A stretch of DNA of 64,000 bases from an uncultured Opitutia bacterium (lineage in GTDB: Bacteria > Verrucomicrobiota > Verrucomicrobiia > Opitutales > Opitutaceae). The position numbers were made by a program, and so were the translations under genes. Where the stretch lies: positions 1 through 64,000 of the forward strand of contig CAIUWA010000013.1 in NCBI GenBank assembly GCA_903902745.1, written 5' to 3'. Under the pieces are notes generated by a model that searched no databases, was not told where the DNA came from, and was given only the letters and a program-made list of their open reading frames with translations. Positions 61,890-64,000 of this stretch are shown here, in pieces. How positions within the stretch are numbered: the first letter of the stretch is position 1; every line of letters begins with the position of its first letter.

Positions 61890-62819
61890 TTAGCGGTTTC
61901 CCTTGCGGCTCCTCAGGCCGTCGGCGACGACGGCCAGCAGGATGATGGCTCCCTGGATTGCCTTTTCCCAGTAGGCCTCGATGTGGAGGTGCGTCAGCGC
62001 CGGCGACACGCACGCGAGGAGCAGCAGGCCGGCGAACATGCCCCAGACGCTGCCGCGCCCGCCCGAGATGGCGACGCCGCCCACGACGACGGCGGCGATG
62101 ACCTTCAACTCCAGGCCGCTGCCCGAGAGCGGCTGCACCTGGGGCGACTGGATGATGTTCATCATGGCGGCGAGCCCGGTGAGCATGCCCATGAGCACGA
62201 AGACGGAAAAGGTGACGCGCTGCGGATTGATGCCGGCGAGCCGCGCGGCCTCGGTGTCGGTGCCAACCGCATAGACAAACCGGCCGGCGGCGAGGTAGCG
62301 CAGCGCGAGGGCGAAGATCACGAGCAGCACGAGCGCGGCGGCAACTAGGGTCCACTGGCCGTCGGTCTGGCTGAGCCCGAACCACTGCAGACCGTCGGGC
62401 AGGTTCACGAACTCACCCTGGCGCAGCAGATTGAGCCCCTGCCGCAGCGAGACCAGGGTGGCGAGGGTGACCACGATGGACGGCAACCGCAGGCCGGCGA
62501 CCAGCACGCCATTGAAGGCGCCGAGCAGCGCACCGATGGAGACGGACGCGAGCAGCACGAGCCCGGCGGGACAGCCGTGCGCCGCGAGGAGGCCCGCGCC
62601 CACGCTGCACACGGAGAATTGCGAGCCGACGGAGATGTCGATCTGCCGGCAGATGATGACGAGCGTCATCCCGCAGGCGACCACGAGCGTCGGCGCCTCG
62701 CGCGTGGCGAGCGAGAGCAGGGGCTGCGGCTGGTAAAAGGCGGGCGCGACAATGGCCAGCATGGCCAGGAGGAGACCGAGGGCACCCGCTACCGAGAGTT
62801 CGCGGAAATAGCGGTTCAT
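61890..62819 (-). CDS. Sugar/AI-2-type ABC transporter permease (first)
   Basis: 309 residues from ATG 62819. It is an RbsC-like permease: VACGMTLVIICRQIDISVGS (IDISVG), LRLPSIVVTLATLVSLRQGL, TDTEAARLAGINPQRVTFSV and AAVVVGGVAISGGRGSVWGM. It is slightly shorter than its partner. It lies between the ATPase gene (137 bp upstream, separated by a CTCCAAA hairpin) and the second permease gene (11 bp downstream). It resembles the first permease of the rhamnose or Lsr systems. Confidence 0.9.
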   Translation of the reverse strand: MNRYFRELSVAGALGLLLAMLAIVAPAFYQPQPLLSLATREAPTLVVACGMTLVIICRQIDISVGSQFSVCSVGAGLLAAHGCPAGLVLLASVSIGALLGAFNGVLVAGLRLPSIVVTLATLVSLRQGLNLLRQGEFVNLPDGLQWFGLSQTDGQWTLVAAALVLLVIFALALRYLAAGRFVYAVGTDTEAARLAGINPQRVTFSVFVLMGMLTGLAAMMNIIQSPQVQPLSGSGLELKVIAAVVVGGVAISGGRGSVWGMFAGLLLLACVSPALTHLHIEAYWEKAIQGAIILLAVVADGLRSRKGNR

Positions 62820-62823
62820 CGGG

Positions 62824-62955
62824 AAAAACTCCAAATCCCAAACTCCAAACTCCAGAGAAACTCCAAGACACCATCGTCAAAGGCCGGGCCGCCGATGGCT
62901 TGATGCTTCAATGTTTGGAGCTTCATTGGAATTTGGCGCTTGGCGTTTGAAATTT
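62824..62955. repeat. CTCCAAA hairpin element inside the ABC operon
   Basis: The left arm 62824-62863 (AAAAACTCCAAATCCCAAAC, TCCAAACTCCAGAGAAACTC) faces the right arm 62915-62955 (TTTGGAGCTTCATTGGAATT, TGGCGCTTGGCGTTTGAAAT). It fills the gap between the ATPase stop (1 bp away) and the permease start (4 bp away). Confidence 0.78.
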
Positions 62956-64000
62956 TCATTTGGCGGTTCCCAGCGCGACCGACATCACATTCTGCGCCTC
63001 GGATTTGCCGGGCAGGACGGCCGCGATGGTGCCGTTGCGCATGACGCCGATGCGATCGCTCATGCCGAGGACCTCGGGGAGATCGCTGGAGATCAGCAGC
63101 ACGGCGAGGCCCTCCTTGGCGAGGCGGCGGACGATCTTGTGGATTTCGCTCTTGGCGCCGACATCCACGCCCTGGGTGGGCTCGTCGAGGATCAGCAGCT
63201 TTGGCTTGGTGGCGAGCCAGCGGGCGAGCGAGACCTTCTGCTGGTTGCCGCCGGAGAGGCTGCCGCCGGGTGCGTCCGGGCCGTAGGCTTTCACCGCGAG
63301 ATCGCGGATGAAATCAAGCGCGTGACGGCGCTCCGTGCCAAACCGCAGCCACGTGCCCGGGAAAATGCTCCGGTGGACGGCCATGGACATGTTCTGCGCG
63401 ATGGGCATCTCGAGCACCACGCCGTGGCGCCGCCGGTCCTCGGGGACGTAGGCGATGCCATGGGCGACGGCCTCCTGCGGTGAATGCAGGATCACGCGCC
63501 GTCCGTTGAGCAAAATCTCGCCGTTGGTGGCGGGGGTCAGCCCGAAAAGAATCCGCGCGAGCTCCGTCCGGCCCGCGCCGACCAACCCCGCGAGTCCGAA
63601 CACCTCTCCAGCGCGCACGTCGAAGGTAACATCGTGCACCGGGCATTCAGTGCAGCCCACGGCGCGCAGGGAAAGCACCACCTCGCCGGGGTCGGTCTCG
63701 GCGGGGGGATAAATCTGCGTCACCTCCCGGCCCACCATCATGTGGATGAGGCCGGCTTCGTTGATGTCGCCCACCGCGCTCGTACCCACGCTCTCGCCGT
63801 CGCGCAGCACCGTGACGCGGTCGGCCAGCGCAAAGATCTCATCCAGCCGGTGCGAAATATAGATGACGCCGACGCCGCTGGCGCGCAGCTCGCGCACGAC
63901 GGCGAAGAGCAGGTGCTGCTCCTTCTGCGTGAGCGAGGCGGTGGGCTCGTCCATGATGACGATGCGGGCGCCCGCGCCAAGTGCACACGCGATCTCGACG
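62956..64000 (-). CDS. Sugar/AI-2-type ABC transporter ATPase (5' end outside window)
   Basis: About 347 residues are visible; the gene continues past base 64000. The fragment begins in the first ABC domain at EIACALGAGARIVIMDEPTA (Walker B), with switch His in YISHRLDE. The second domain has the degenerate Walker A GLVGAGRTELAR, signature LSGGNQQKV and Walker B LLILDEPTQGVD, as in RbsA/MglA/LsrA-type double ATPases. The C-terminus ends in VMSVALGTAK. It energises the two permeases encoded downstream; gene order ATPase, permease, permease, binding protein matches lsrACDB. Confidence 0.93.
   Translation of the reverse strand, partial: VEIACALGAGARIVIMDEPTASLTQKEQHLLFAVVRELRASGVGVIYISHRLDEIFALADRVTVLRDGESVGTSAVGDINEAGLIHMMVGREVTQIYPPAETDPGEVVLSLRAVGCTECPVHDVTFDVRAGEVFGLAGLVGAGRTELARILFGLTPATNGEILLNGRRVILHSPQEAVAHGIAYVPEDRRRHGVVLEMPIAQNMSMAVHRSIFPGTWLRFGTERRHALDFIRDLAVKAYGPDAPGGSLSGGNQQKVSLARWLATKPKLLILDEPTQGVDVGAKSEIHKIVRRLAKEGLAVLLISSDLPEVLGMSDRIGVMRNGTIAAVLPGKSEAQNVMSVALGTAK

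Overview
The window is GC-rich, densely coded chromosomal DNA, most like a verrucomicrobium of the Opitutaceae type. That placement is an inference. It rests on the autotransporter with passenger-associated repeats, a DUF4159 protein, YncE/lactonase beta-propellers, an ECF sigma factor with a long C-terminal extension, Gfo/Idh and SDR sugar enzymes, and many intergenic palindromic repeats; no rRNA marker is present. About 54 protein genes and one tRNA are supported, and nearly every long open frame antisense to them is a high-GC shadow.

Layout. 1-2.2 kb: C-terminal part of an autotransporter. 2.3-4.4 kb: an IS66-type insertion sequence whose transposase is cut off before its catalytic Glu, followed by degraded sequence up to a tRNA-Gln. 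5.1-7.8 kb: a coupled set on the minus strand (ABM monooxygenase, a cobalamin-binding protein with the W-x9-EH signature of B12 photoreceptors, and a histidine kinase). 8-15 kb: DUF4159 protein, then a plus-strand set oppC-oppD-oppF, zinc alcohol dehydrogenase, SDR and Dabb protein, without oppA or oppB. 15-23.6 kb: hflX, a lone receiver, two secreted lactonase-type propellers, a helical protein of unknown function, an MFS transporter and the ABC-F ATPase uup. 23.8-29.8 kb: DoxX, aldo/keto reductase, Gfo/Idh oxidoreductase, second lone receiver, small lipoprotein, VOC protein, secreted esterase. 30-39.3 kb: ppdK, tatC, DtxR/MntR-like regulator, two paralogous lipoproteins, adenine deaminase, universal stress protein. 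39.5-52.3 kb: a CusA/CzcA-type tripartite efflux system with a YncE propeller, divergent to PepSY and TonB-receptor genes, a SAM methyltransferase and a CusRS-like two-component pair. 52.5-59.5 kb: signal peptidase I, a NAD-dependent DNA ligase with a putative signal peptide and no BRCT domain, an ECF sigma factor fused through one membrane helix to a TonB C-terminal domain, and two envelope proteins. 59.8-64 kb: a sugar/AI-2-type ABC importer on the minus strand, running off the end.

The most unusual feature at genome scale is a set of about 19 intergenic elements that share an architecture rather than one sequence. Each has one or two arms made of degenerate 7-10 nt tandem units, and the arms are usually arranged as an inverted pair. 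At least seven unrelated core words occur (CCAATTC, CGCAGAGG, CTCCAAA, AGTGGCA, CGTTCTC, CACAGAT, CGCGGAT, and possibly GGAGGAC). Fourteen of the nineteen begin or end within about 25 nt of a stop codon or overlap one. Two further REP-like families (GTAGGCC and GTAGCGGCGGTC palindromes) and a 25-bp-armed palindrome add to this. At protein level the best candidates for undescribed biology are the sigma-TonB fusion with its coiled-coil neighbour, the apparently exported DNA ligase, and the cobalamin photosensor-kinase pair.
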